Positions 8,772 to 14,860 of a stretch of DNA of 34,577 nucleotides are shown piece by piece. The position numbers and the translations under genes are program-made. Origin of the DNA: Gemmatimonadota bacterium (GTDB lineage Bacteria > Gemmatimonadota > Gemmatimonadetes > Gemmatimonadales > GWC2-71-9); NCBI GenBank assembly GCA_003222235.1, contig QHVD01000026.1, forward strand, positions 1 to 34,577, in the 5' to 3' direction. Numbering within the stretch: the stretch's first letter is position 1; each line of letters opens with the position of its first letter. Under the pieces are notes generated by a model that was not told where the DNA came from, made no database searches, and was given only the letters and a program-made list of their open reading frames with translations.

Positions 8772-9608
8772 TCAAGCCGGCGGCGTGAAGCGCGGGTAGT
8801 CGCCGAGCAGAGTGACCACCGCGCCCTGCGCCGCCAGTACCGCGAGGGCGGACTGCATCGCGGGCTCGTCGGCTCGCGCTTCCACGTCGAGGTAGAAGAG
8901 ATACTCCCACGGCGCCGTCCGGTCGGGCCGGCTCTCGAGCTTCGTGAGATTGAGGCCAGCCTCGGCGAAAGGCGCGAGCGCGCGCGCGAGCGTCCCCGGC
9001 CGGTGCGGCAGCTTGAGGCGTAGCGTGGTCTTCGCCGGGACGCCGGGCGGCGGCGGCGCCGGCTCGCGCGCCACGACCAGGAACCGTGTCTGGTTGTGCG
9101 GCTCGTCCTCGATCCGCTCGGCGAGGACGGCGAGCCCGTAACGCCGCGCCGAGAGCGCGCCCGCCACGGCACCGAGCGACGCGTCCGCGCGCCGCGCCAC
9201 CTCCGCCGCCGCTCCTGCCGTGTCATAGAAGGCCACCACTTCCACCCCCGAGAGCCCGCGCAGGAAACGCTCGCACTGCGCCAGAGCCACGGGGTGCGAC
9301 AGCACGCGCGTGAGCGACGCGCGGCTGGCACCGGGAACGGCGAGCAAGCAGTGATGGACGGCGGTCACCACTTCAGCCACGATCGCAAGACCCGACTCGG
9401 CGATCAGGTCGAAGTTCGTCGCGATCGAGCCGACCAGCGAGTTCTCAATCGGCAAGAGGCCCAGCTCGGCGCGCCCGGCGAGTACCGCGCCCGCCACGTC
9501 GCGAAACTCGCGATACGGCTGCGAGCGGTCATCAGGGTATTGTAAGAAGAGCGCTTCCTCGCTGTACGCCCCGGGCTCGCCCTGGAAGGCTATCCATTTG
9601 GTCGGCAC
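8772..9608 (-). CDS. pheA: Prephenate dehydratase (P-protein type, PDT-ACT)
   Basis: Monofunctional prephenate dehydratase of 278 residues, which converts prephenate to phenylpyruvate for phenylalanine synthesis. The PDT domain has FQGEPGAYSEEA, LLPIENSLVGSI, SHPVALAQCERFL and the catalytic Thr in HNQTRFLVV. The C-terminal ACT domain follows, with LKLPHRPGTLARAL and the allosteric ESRP-type motif LESRPDR, so feedback inhibition by phenylalanine is expected. No chorismate mutase domain is fused. The start is GTG at 9608. The gene is divergent from the zinc-ribbon/radical SAM operon, with 99 bases between starts. Confidence 0.93.
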   Translation of the reverse strand: MPTKWIAFQGEPGAYSEEALFLQYPDDRSQPYREFRDVAGAVLAGRAELGLLPIENSLVGSIATNFDLIAESGLAIVAEVVTAVHHCLLAVPGASRASLTRVLSHPVALAQCERFLRGLSGVEVVAFYDTAGAAAEVARRADASLGAVAGALSARRYGLAVLAERIEDEPHNQTRFLVVAREPAPPPPGVPAKTTLRLKLPHRPGTLARALAPFAEAGLNLTKLESRPDRTAPWEYLFYLDVEARADEPAMQSALAVLAAQGAVVTLLGDYPRFTPPA

Positions 9609-9634
9609 GGGCTTAGAGTAACGGGTCGCGCCAC

Positions 9635-9666
9635 TTGCTGGCAGTGGTCTTCGGGATATATTCGGG
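9635..9666 (+). promoter_or_regulatory. Predicted promoter with candidate operator TCTTCGGGATATATTCGGG
   Basis: TTGCTG (9635-9640), a 16-base spacer and TATATT (9657-9662) form a plausible sigma-70 promoter for the zinc-ribbon gene. The 19-base element at 9648-9666 covers the -10 box and contains two TTCGGG copies starting 11 bases apart. An identical 19-base copy overlies the predicted promoter of imuB at 13496-13514. A repressor site is inferred from the position over -10; a LexA-type role is suggested only by the company of imuB-dnaE2. Confidence 0.6.
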
Positions 9667-9707
9667 GTTGTTATCAGAATCGACCACCGAGCAGGCAGGA
9701 GCCGCAG

Positions 9708-9866
9708 ATGCAGATCCCCCTTGAGCTACCGCGCCCCCACCCCCACCCCTTCCCCGTGCCTGTCCCGCCGTCCCCCGGCACCGGGTGCCCAGACTGCGGA
9801 GCCGGCTTGGTCCGGCAATCGGGCTGCCTGGTTTGTGTCCAGTGCGGGTGGGCGCGATGCGGGTGA
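9708..9866 (+). CDS. Small zinc-ribbon protein resembling the C-terminal tail of B12-dependent ribonucleotide reductase
   Basis: A 52-residue open frame with a strong ribosome-binding site (AGGAG at 9697-9701, six bases before ATG). The N-terminal 25 residues are low-complexity Pro/His (PRPHPHP, PVPVPPSP). The C-terminal half is a four-cysteine ribbon: CPDCG, then GLVRQSGCLVC, QCGW and CG. This spacing and wording closely match the zinc-ribbon tail of adenosylcobalamin-dependent ribonucleotide reductases (NrdJ), which also occurs as stand-alone small proteins. No NrdJ catalytic part is nearby. The radical SAM gene starts three bases after its stop, so the two are probably co-translated. A role in metal or redox delivery to the radical enzyme is speculation. 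The gene is short enough to be skipped by many gene callers. Confidence 0.72.
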   Translation: MQIPLELPRPHPHPFPVPVPPSPGTGCPDCGAGLVRQSGCLVCVQCGWARCG

Positions 9867-9869
9867 GCC

Positions 9870-10027
9870 ATGGCGGACAGGCGGACTGACCGACCGGCGG
9901 ACGGTGGAGGCGTAGGCGTGCGCGCGCGGCAGGTGCTCGAGCTTCAATTGTTTCCGTCCACCTGTCCGCCAGTCGCTCCGTCCGCCCTGTCTTCGTCCGC
10001 CAGTCCACCGGTGCGTCCGTCCGCCCT
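9870..10027 (+). repeat. Octamer repeat arms (ACNGGCGG ... inverted TCCGCCAG) in the radical SAM 5' end
   Basis: The left arm (about 9870-9908) reads GGCGGACA, GGCGGACT, GACCGACC, GGCGGACG. After about 45 bases of ordinary sequence, the right arm (about 9955-10027) carries the inverse units TCCACCTG, TCCGCCAG, TCCGCC, TCCGCCAG, TCCACCGG, TCCGTCCG. Two inverted arms around a short core is the same layout as the heptamer element in imuB. The ATG of the radical SAM gene lies in the first unit. Confidence 0.6.
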
Positions 10028-11036
10028 CCCGGTGCTCGACCAGCGGCTCCGCGGCACCAAGTTCGTGTCGCTCTCCCCGAAGTCGCTTCTCAACTCACCG
10101 CAGCAGACGGGCGTGGACTTCTGGTCCCTGAACCCGTACGTCGGCTGCGAGTTCGGTTGCACGTATTGCTACGCCCGTTATGCACACCGCTACGTGGTCG
10201 AGCGGGCGCACGACGCTGGGAAGCTCTCGGACGACGAGTTCCGCGAATTCCGCGGACCGCAGGGCTGGGAGGCGTTCGAGCGGCGCATCTTCGTCAAGGA
10301 ACGGACTCTCGGCGCGCTGGAGTCGGACCTGCAGCGTTACTTCCGGTCCGCCGGCCGGTCGCACGCTCAGCCCGCACCGATCGTCATCGGCACCGCGACC
10401 GATCCCTACCAGCCCGCCGAGCGGCATTTCCGGATCACCCGCCGGATCCTGGAGCGCCTGGCGTGCTGCGAAGGCCTCAACCTCGGGATCATCACGAAGA
10501 GCCCGCTCATCGCGCGCGATCTGGACGTGCTGCGGGACATCCAGGCCCGCAACGATCTCGAGGTGTACGTCTCGCTCATCACGGTGGACGCGCCGCTCAT
10601 CCGGAAGGTCGAGGCCCGCTCGCCGATGCCAGCGGTGCGGCTGCGAGCCCTGAAGCGGCTGACGGACGGCCGGATCAACGCCGGGCTCATCGTGGCGCCG
10701 GTCCTTCCGGGGATTACGGACGATTTGCCTCAGCTGGAAGCCCTATTCCGGGCGGCCCGCGAGGCCGGCGCCAGGTTCGTACACGCGGGACCCTTGCGTC
10801 TCTACCCCGCCGTGCGCGACCGCTACCTGCCGGTTCTCGAGAAGCACTTCCCGCATCTCGCCGGGCGCTACCGGCGCGCCTACGCTCGCCAGAGCAGCGC
10901 GCCGCGGGAATACGCGGCGGCGCTGGCGCGTCGCATCAAACAACTCCAGCGGAGGTTCGGGTTTCCGGCGAACGACGGGATGCGGGACCGCTACGCGCGG
11001 CGGCGGCCGCCCACCCAGGGAGCGCTCGAGCTATGA
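9870..11036 (+). CDS. Radical SAM protein, Rv2578c/PA0069 family (spore photoproduct lyase-like)
   Basis: A 388-residue radical SAM protein. After a variable N-terminus it reads SLNPYVGCEFGCTYCYARYAHRY, with the [4Fe-4S] cysteines at about 93, 97 and 100 (CxxxCxxC). GTATDPYQPAE, LGIITKSPLIARDLDVL and VYVSLITVD follow, as in the Rv2578c/PA0069 group related to SPL-type proteins. The function of this group is not settled; a DNA-repair link is only suggested here by the shared promoter motif with imuB-dnaE2. Residues 2-50 are encoded by GC-rich octamer repeats and are probably dispensable; GTG 9918 is an alternative start. The last codons overlap the stop of the convergent receiver gene by six bases. 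Confidence 0.85.
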   Translation: MADRRTDRPADGGGVGVRARQVLELQLFPSTCPPVAPSALSSSASPPVRPSALPVLDQRLRGTKFVSLSPKSLLNSPQQTGVDFWSLNPYVGCEFGCTYCYARYAHRYVVERAHDAGKLSDDEFREFRGPQGWEAFERRIFVKERTLGALESDLQRYFRSAGRSHAQPAPIVIGTATDPYQPAERHFRITRRILERLACCEGLNLGIITKSPLIARDLDVLRDIQARNDLEVYVSLITVDAPLIRKVEARSPMPAVRLRALKRLTDGRINAGLIVAPVLPGITDDLPQLEALFRAAREAGARFVHAGPLRLYPAVRDRYLPVLEKHFPHLAGRYRRAYARQSSAPREYAAALARRIKQLQRRFGFPANDGMRDRYARRRPPTQGALEL

Positions 11037-11447
11037 CGGCTCAACCTGGCCCAGCTCGGTGACGGCGCGGATTTCCGCCCACAGGATACTCAAGTCGAGC
11101 GGCTGCGAGAGGAAGCGCTCCGAGCGGACCGGGCCGCCGAACGAGTCCGGCAGCGGGCTCGCCCCGCAGAGGATGAACCGGCCGAGGAGCTCCGGGCGCA
11201 ACGTCGTTGCCTCCCGCCACAGCCACAACCCGCCGTCCGACAGCATCACGACGCTACTGACCACGGCGTCAAACCTGCTCAGCAGGATCGCTTTCAGGCC
11301 CTCCAAGCAATCGGCCGCGGTGGCCACGCGGCAGCCGCGGTTGCGGAGGTGACGCGCCAGCGTCTCCCGCAGGTCGGGGTCGTCCGCGACGACCAGAATC
11401 GAAAGGGCAGATCGATTCACGGCGGAGAGCTGCGAACGGAAAACCAT
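11031..11447 (-). CDS. Response-regulator receiver-like protein lacking phosphorylation residues (pseudo-receiver)
   Basis: A 138-residue single-domain CheY-like protein. The fold is clear: ILVVADDPDLRETLARHL (acidic pair on beta1), RVATAADCLEGLKAI, FDAVVSSVVMLSDGG, FILCGASP and FLSQPLDLSIL. At the phospho-acceptor Asp (normally V-x-D-V-x-M) the sequence has Ser. The conserved Thr/Ser on beta4 is Cys, and the invariant Lys before Pro on beta5 (K-P) is Gln. It should therefore not be phosphorylated in the usual way and may act as a binding adaptor, or be decaying. It has no output domain. It is the last gene of a minus-strand run that begins with the HTH paralogues, 30 bases after the truncated copy, so it may be co-transcribed with them. 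Confidence 0.75.
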   Translation of the reverse strand: MVFRSQLSAVNRSALSILVVADDPDLRETLARHLRNRGCRVATAADCLEGLKAILLSRFDAVVSSVVMLSDGGLWLWREATTLRPELLGRFILCGASPLPDSFGGPVRSERFLSQPLDLSILWAEIRAVTELGQVEPS

Positions 11448-11477
11448 GCGTGCACTCCGCCCGGGCGTCGCCGAACG

Positions 11478-11759
11478 CTAGGACACGCGGCTTTTCCCGT
11501 TGTAGTGGGTGATCAGTCGCTCGACCCAGCGCGGGGCTCGACGTCCTCGACCCGCGTAGGCCTCCGCCAAGAGGCGGCAGATCTTCCGGCCGAGGAAGGC
11601 GCCGTCCCGCCCGTCGATGCCGGTGGTCAGCCCTTCGACGAGAGCGACGATAGCGGCCGCCTTGCGTGACCGCGGTCCCCTGCGCATCGTCGCCGACCGG
11701 CGTTTGGGCCGCGTGCGGCTTGCAGGGACCCTCGCAGTGCGCTTCACCCTGCTTCCCAT
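11478..11759 (-). CDS. Truncated third paralogue of the HTH pair (C-terminal half only)
   Basis: A 93-residue reading frame. Residues from about 35 to the end (ALVEGLTTGIDG, GRKICRLLAEAYAGRGRRAPRWVERLITHYNGKSRVS) line up with the C-terminal half of the two upstream HTH proteins (LLDELSGDLSP, GREIAGLLAAAYETRRLSPPRWVQQFLQQY). The N-terminal helix-turn-helix is missing and replaced by a short basic stretch (RVKRTARVPASRTRPKRR). It is either a decayed copy or a small antagonist that keeps the oligomerisation half. A promoter with the same 19-base element as its paralogues is preserved upstream, which argues against simple debris. The start ATG 11759 is uncertain. Confidence 0.55.
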   Translation of the reverse strand: MGSRVKRTARVPASRTRPKRRSATMRRGPRSRKAAAIVALVEGLTTGIDGRDGAFLGRKICRLLAEAYAGRGRRAPRWVERLITHYNGKSRVS

Positions 11760-11784
11760 GCAGTTCCCACCGCCTCAAGAGCAT

Positions 11785-11835
11785 AACTGCACAAACCGCA
11801 CACACACATATACCACGACAACGCCGGAGCGGCAA
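11785..11835 (-). promoter_or_regulatory. Predicted promoter and shared 19-base element upstream of the truncated HTH paralogue
   Basis: On the minus strand, TTGCCG (11835-11830), 17 bases, then TATATG (11812-11807) make a good sigma-70 promoter. Just downstream, at the expected start of transcription, lies the element whose plus-strand sequence is AACTGCACAAACCGCACAC (11785-11803). It matches the element of the middle paralogue (12398-12416) at 17 of 19 positions. Confidence 0.55.
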
Positions 11836-11850
11836 GTCCCGGCGCGCGCA

Positions 11851-12270
11851 CTAGGCGACTTCGCCGGCGGCTTTGCCCCGGCGGGGGCGGTAATGACGCA
11901 GCAGTGCTCGTACCCAGGGCGGTGGGACCAGGCGCCGCGTCTCGTACGACTCGACGAGCAGCGCGGCGATTGCGCGCCCGAGCTGCACTGTCTGCTCGGG
12001 CGAGAAGTCCACGGCCAGCTCATTCAGCAGGCGGACGAACTGGCCCACGTTCGGCGGGCGCGTGGCCGTGCCCTGGGCGGTGAGCCAGCTCTCCAGCCTG
12101 GTGCGGGTTGCGCTGCGGGGCGACGAGCCCCGCAGGAAATCGCGCAGCCCGTTCGGGCTCACACCCGTCTCTCTCGCCAGACGTCGCAGGGAGAACCGCG
12201 CCGCCTCGCGAGCGAGCCCGTCCCGCAGCAGGGGGACCGGCAGCGTCGGGGCGGCTGGGCGTGCCGTCAT
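11851..12270 (-). CDS. XRE-like helix-turn-helix protein, middle paralogue
   Basis: A 139-residue protein. The N-terminal domain (about residues 12-65) contains FSLRRLARETGVSPNGLRDFLRGSSPRSATRTRLESWL, which fits a lambda-repressor/XRE-type helix-turn-helix. The C-terminal half (RPPNVGQFVRLLNELAVDFSPEQTVQLGRAIAALLVESYETRR, PPPWVRALLRHY) is helical and may mediate dimerisation. It is roughly 60% identical, without gaps after residue 8, to the next paralogue upstream (12464-12886). ATG 12270 is chosen because both proteins then share PTLPVPLLRD near the N-terminus. A leader of about 130 bases separates it from its predicted promoter. The function is unknown; transcriptional regulation is inferred from the HTH. 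Confidence 0.75.
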   Translation of the reverse strand: MTARPAAPTLPVPLLRDGLAREAARFSLRRLARETGVSPNGLRDFLRGSSPRSATRTRLESWLTAQGTATRPPNVGQFVRLLNELAVDFSPEQTVQLGRAIAALLVESYETRRLVPPPWVRALLRHYRPRRGKAAGEVA

Positions 12271-12397
12271 TGGACCCCTGCGAGGTGTCCGGTGCGCACC
12301 TCCGGGCCATGTCCGATGACGACGCCGTCGCCGGAGCGGCGATCGTCGCTCGGCGTCTCGACCTGCTCCTTGCGCCGTTTGGCACCACCCCGAACCG

Positions 12398-12452
12398 AAC
12401 TGCACGAACTGCACACGCCGTACAAGTACGGCAGCGGTTCCGCCCTCGTCAA
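12398..12452 (-). promoter_or_regulatory. Predicted promoter and shared 19-base element upstream of the middle HTH paralogue
   Basis: On the minus strand, TTGACG (12452-12447), 18 bases, then TACTTG (12428-12423). Six bases further is the element with plus-strand sequence AACTGCACGAACTGCACAC (12398-12416), itself a near-direct repeat of AACTGCAC with 9-base periodicity. Its placement at the predicted transcription start suggests a repressor site. Confidence 0.5.
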
Positions 12453-12463
12453 GCCCCAATTCG

Positions 12464-12886
12464 TCAGGCGACTTCGCTGGCGGTTTTGCCTCGGCGCGCC
12501 CGGTACTGCTGCAGGAACTGTTGGACCCAGCGGGGCGGGGAGAGCCGGCGCGTCTCGTACGCCGCCGCGAGGAGTCCGGCAATCTCGCGCCCGAGTCGCA
12601 TCGTCTGCTGAGGGGAAAGATCCCCCGAGAGCTCATCGAGCAGGCGGACGAGCTGACCGATGTTCGGGGGGCGCGTGACCCGCTGCTGATTGGAGAGCCA
12701 GCGCTCGAGCTTCGCGCGGGTGGCACTGCGGGGAGCCGATCCGTTGAGGAAGTTCCGCAGGCCGTTCGGGCTCAAGGAGATCTGCGCAGCCGCCTGGCGC
12801 AACGAGAGCCGGGCCGTCTCGCGCGCGACGGCATCACGCAAGAGGGGAACTGGGAGCGTCGGGACGTTACGCCGGCCACCACTCAT
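12464..12886 (-). CDS. XRE-like helix-turn-helix protein, upstream paralogue
   Basis: A 140-residue paralogue of the protein at 11851-12270. It has LSLRQAAAQISLSPNGLRNFLNGSAPRSATRAKLERWL as the helix-turn-helix region (about residues 26-63) and RPPNIGQLVRLLDELSGDLSPQQTMRLGREIAGLLAAAYETRR in the C-terminal half. Both proteins end in the same R-R-G-K-x-A-x-E-V-A tail, and the DNA at their 3' ends is also similar, so the pair arose by tandem duplication. Such HTH proteins with 'S-P-N/T-G-L-x-x-F-L-x-G' are common in GC-rich environmental bacteria, but I know of no assigned role. ATG 12886 starts 15 bases from the shared 19-base element, so a bound protein would interfere with early transcription or translation. 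Confidence 0.75.
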   Translation of the reverse strand: MSGGRRNVPTLPVPLLRDAVARETARLSLRQAAAQISLSPNGLRNFLNGSAPRSATRAKLERWLSNQQRVTRPPNIGQLVRLLDELSGDLSPQQTMRLGREIAGLLAAAYETRRLSPPRWVQQFLQQYRARRGKTASEVA

Positions 12887-12900
12887 TCGGCGGCCCCCGG

Positions 12901-12969
12901 GTGTGCAAGTTGTGCGGTTTGCCCGGAGCTACACACCACAACCTTAGCATAACCCGGAGGACCGTGCAA
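12901..12969 (-). promoter_or_regulatory. Predicted weak promoter and inverted copy of the shared element upstream of the first HTH paralogue
   Basis: On the minus strand, TTGCAC (12969-12964), 17 bases, TAAGGT (12946-12941). The related element here lies in the opposite orientation (plus-strand GTGTGCAAGTTGTGCGGTT, 12901-12919) and matches the other two at 15-16 of 19 positions. The promoter call is weak; the element call rests on the three-way similarity. Confidence 0.4.
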
Positions 12970-13010
12970 CCGGGAACGCCGCCCGTGGGCTCCTCCCCCG
13001 GGGCTCCGCG

Positions 13011-13436
13011 TCACCCCTCGCCCGTCATTGCCGCCGCGAGCGCGCGGATCGGCGTCGGGCGAGGATCAACGCCTCGATACGTCCACGGCAGATCGATCTG
13101 CTCCCTGAACGTCGGCATTTCGGTCCACGAGTTGAACACGTGCGCCACCTCGTGCCGCGCCGGCACCGCGCCTGTGCGCGTCGGTCAAAGAGCTCCGGGT
13201 TGCGCTGTTCGACCGCGTACGGAAATCCCGCGGGAGCCACCGGAAGAAACGGTCGAGCATACGCCGCAAGCACGTCCTCTGAGGGCGGCTCGTAAAACGC
13301 GCTGTCGATCCCCACCCAGGTCGACGCTGAACTCGACGGTGTGCGGGATCCATTTGCCGAGCTCAACCAGGTTCGCTGGAGGAGGCGGCAGCGCGGTGAC
13401 ATCGTCGAAGAAGCGGGGATGGTCCCGGCTGGCCAT
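13011..13436 (-). pseudogene. DUF72 (YecE-like) gene remnant with frameshifts and an internal deletion
   Basis: Three separate reading frames on the minus strand carry consecutive pieces of one protein. MASRDHPRFFDDVTALP ... KWIPHTVEFSVDL is in the first, and GIDSAFYEPPSEDVLAAYARPFL ... GFPYAVEQRNPELFD is in the second. HEVAHVFNSWTEMPTFREQIDLPW, running to TGA at 13011-13013, is in the third. The second and third pieces read like the DUF72 family (an 'E-I-D-S-x-F-Y' strand, then 'A-V-E-x-R-N-P', then 'H-V-F-N-x-W-T-x-M-P'). The total span (about 140 codons) is roughly half a normal DUF72 protein, so segments are lost as well as shifted. It is divergent from imuB. Confidence in decay is high; family assignment is moderate. 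Confidence 0.6.
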
Positions 13437-13445
13437 AGAAGTTGA

Positions 13446-13474
13446 AGTATAGCAACATGTTATCTCTCTAGAAA
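13446..13474 (-). promoter_or_regulatory. Predicted promoter of the DUF72 remnant
   Basis: On the minus strand, TTTCTA (13474-13469), 17 bases, TATACT (13451-13446), only 10 bases before the ATG at 13436, so the transcript would be almost leaderless. A palindrome AACATGTT lies in the spacer (13454-13461). Confidence 0.35.
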
Positions 13475-13480
13475 CCGGCC

Positions 13481-13514
13481 TTGCGGCCCTTACAATCTTC
13501 GGGATATATTCGGG
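13481..13514 (+). promoter_or_regulatory. Predicted imuB promoter with candidate operator TCTTCGGGATATATTCGGG
   Basis: TTGCGG (13481-13486), 18 bases, TATATT (13505-13510). The 19-base element at 13496-13514 covers the -10 box and is identical to that at 9648-9666. It holds two TTC triplets 11 bases apart, the same spacing as the GTTC-N7-GTTC LexA box known from Alphaproteobacteria, whose imuA-imuB-dnaE2 cassette is LexA-controlled. The imuB ATG is 20 bases downstream. LexA control is an inference. Confidence 0.62.
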
Positions 13515-13533
13515 TCCCTCTTGGGTGCTCTAG

Positions 13534-14832
13534 ATGGCGCGAAATCACCTGACGAGCTCCTCCGCCGTCTGCTGCTGGATACCGCTATTCGCGCTGCGCT
13601 GCGAAGCGGCGCGGCGACCCGAGCTCGGGTCCCGGCCCAGCGCGCTCGTCGCACCCGACGATACCCGCAGGGTGTGGCAGGTCTCGCCGCTCGCCCGGCA
13701 TGCGGGCGTGAAGCCCGGGATGACCGTCAGCCAGGCGATCGGTCTATGCCACACGCTCCTGCTGTGCGAAGCCGACCCGGTCTATTACGACGAGCAGTTC
13801 GCTCGACTGCTCTCCGCCCTGGGAGCGGTGAGTCCCGTCATCGAGGCGCCCGAGCTGGGCAGGGTGTTCGTGGGGACGGACGGGTTGGAAGGGTTGTATG
13901 GGGGGCCGGAACGGATCGCGGATGCGATCAAGTGCGGAGTGCGGAGTGCGGAGTGCGGAATTTCAATGCAAGCTCGTTCGCCACGACACTCACCTGAAAA
14001 CTCCGCATTCCGCACTCCGCATTCCGCACTCCGGGTGGGGTGGGGCATGGGCAAGTTCGTCTCCTGGGTGGCCGCGACCCGCGCCAAGCCAGGTGGCGCG
14101 GTCATCGTTCGCCCCGGGGAGGAGGGGAAGTTCCTCGCGGCGCAGCCGCTGGCCGTGTTGCCGCTCGATCCGGACACGCACCGCCGGCTGCGGCTGCTCG
14201 GGCTCCGCACGATTGGGGACCTCGCGGCGCTTCCGGAGGAAGCGGTGGTCTCGCAGCTCGGTCGCGCCGGGCGCCGCCTGTGGCGGCTCGCGGCGGGCGA
14301 GACCGCGGAGCGGGTCGTCGGCCGCGAGGCGCCTGAGCCGATCACCGCCGCCATCGCCTATTTCTCTCCGGTTGCCGAGCGGGAACTGCTCGCGCACGCG
14401 CTGGAGCAGCTGATCGAGCGCGCGCTCAGGCACCCGCGCCGCGCCGGCTGGCGGGTACAGGTGCTGCGTGCGCGCGCCGAGCTCGAGCACGGCGCGTCGT
14501 GGCTCGCCGAGGCGACGCTCAAGGACCCGTCGGCGGACCGGGATCGCATCGCCGCGCCGCTCAAGACGCGCCTCGAGCAGGCGCCCCCCACCGGGGCCGT
14601 GGAGCGGCTCGCCGTCGAGTTCACCGGGTTCGCGCCGGGCACCACCGAGCTGCAGCTCTTCGCGCGCGACGCGCGCGCCGCCGCCCGGGCCGGCCGACGC
14701 CGCGCGCTCCGCACCGCCGTCCACGAGATCAAGCTCCGGCTCAAGCGCCCGATGCTGTACCACGTCATCGCCGTCCAGCCATGGTCGCGCATCCCCGAAC
14801 GCCGCTACGCGCTGATCGACTATGAACCCTAG
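13534..14832 (+). CDS. imuB: ImuB-like inactive Y-family DNA polymerase homologue
   Basis: A 432-residue protein of the ImuB group, which acts with DnaE2 in damage-induced mutagenesis, linking the polymerase to the beta clamp. The N-terminus SAVCCWIPLFALRCEAARRPEL replaces the usual catalytic D-x-D-x-F-F-A/Y-x-S-V-E. Where active Y-family enzymes have S-I-D-E-A it reads VGTDGLEGLYG, so polymerase activity is unlikely. RLRLLGLRTIGDLAALPEEAVVSQLGRAG is the helix-hairpin-helix thumb. Residues of roughly 133-167 (CGVRSAECGIS ... FRTPHSALR) are encoded by a repeat element inserted in the palm domain, in frame. No imuA precedes it. There is no clear Shine-Dalgarno. The stop overlaps the downstream repeat and the DUF6504 region. 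Confidence 0.82.
   Translation: MARNHLTSSSAVCCWIPLFALRCEAARRPELGSRPSALVAPDDTRRVWQVSPLARHAGVKPGMTVSQAIGLCHTLLLCEADPVYYDEQFARLLSALGAVSPVIEAPELGRVFVGTDGLEGLYGGPERIADAIKCGVRSAECGISMQARSPRHSPENSAFRTPHSALRVGWGMGKFVSWVAATRAKPGGAVIVRPGEEGKFLAAQPLAVLPLDPDTHRRLRLLGLRTIGDLAALPEEAVVSQLGRAGRRLWRLAAGETAERVVGREAPEPITAAIAYFSPVAERELLAHALEQLIERALRHPRRAGWRVQVLRARAELEHGASWLAEATLKDPSADRDRIAAPLKTRLEQAPPTGAVERLAVEFTGFAPGTTELQLFARDARAAARAGRRRALRTAVHEIKLRLKRPMLYHVIAVQPWSRIPERRYALIDYEP
13931..14033 (+). repeat. Inverted heptamer element inside imuB
   Basis: The left arm is four perfect AGTGCGG units (13931-13958), followed by a core of 42 bases. The right arm (14003-14030) is CCGCATT, CCGCACT, CCGCATT, CCGCACT, the reverse complement of AATGCGG/AGTGCGG. 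The arms can pair into a long hairpin. The element keeps the imuB frame open and adds about 34 residues. Confidence 0.85.
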
Positions 14833-14860
14833 TGCGGAATGCGGAGTGCGGAATGCGGAA
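14831..14860 (+). repeat. Heptamer array between imuB and the DUF6504 gene
   Basis: AGTGCGG, AATGCGG, AGTGCGG, AATGCGG, then AA. It begins in the imuB stop codon, and its last unit provides the ATG (14853) proposed as start of the next gene. The inverse array stands at 15164-15193, after that gene. Confidence 0.85.
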
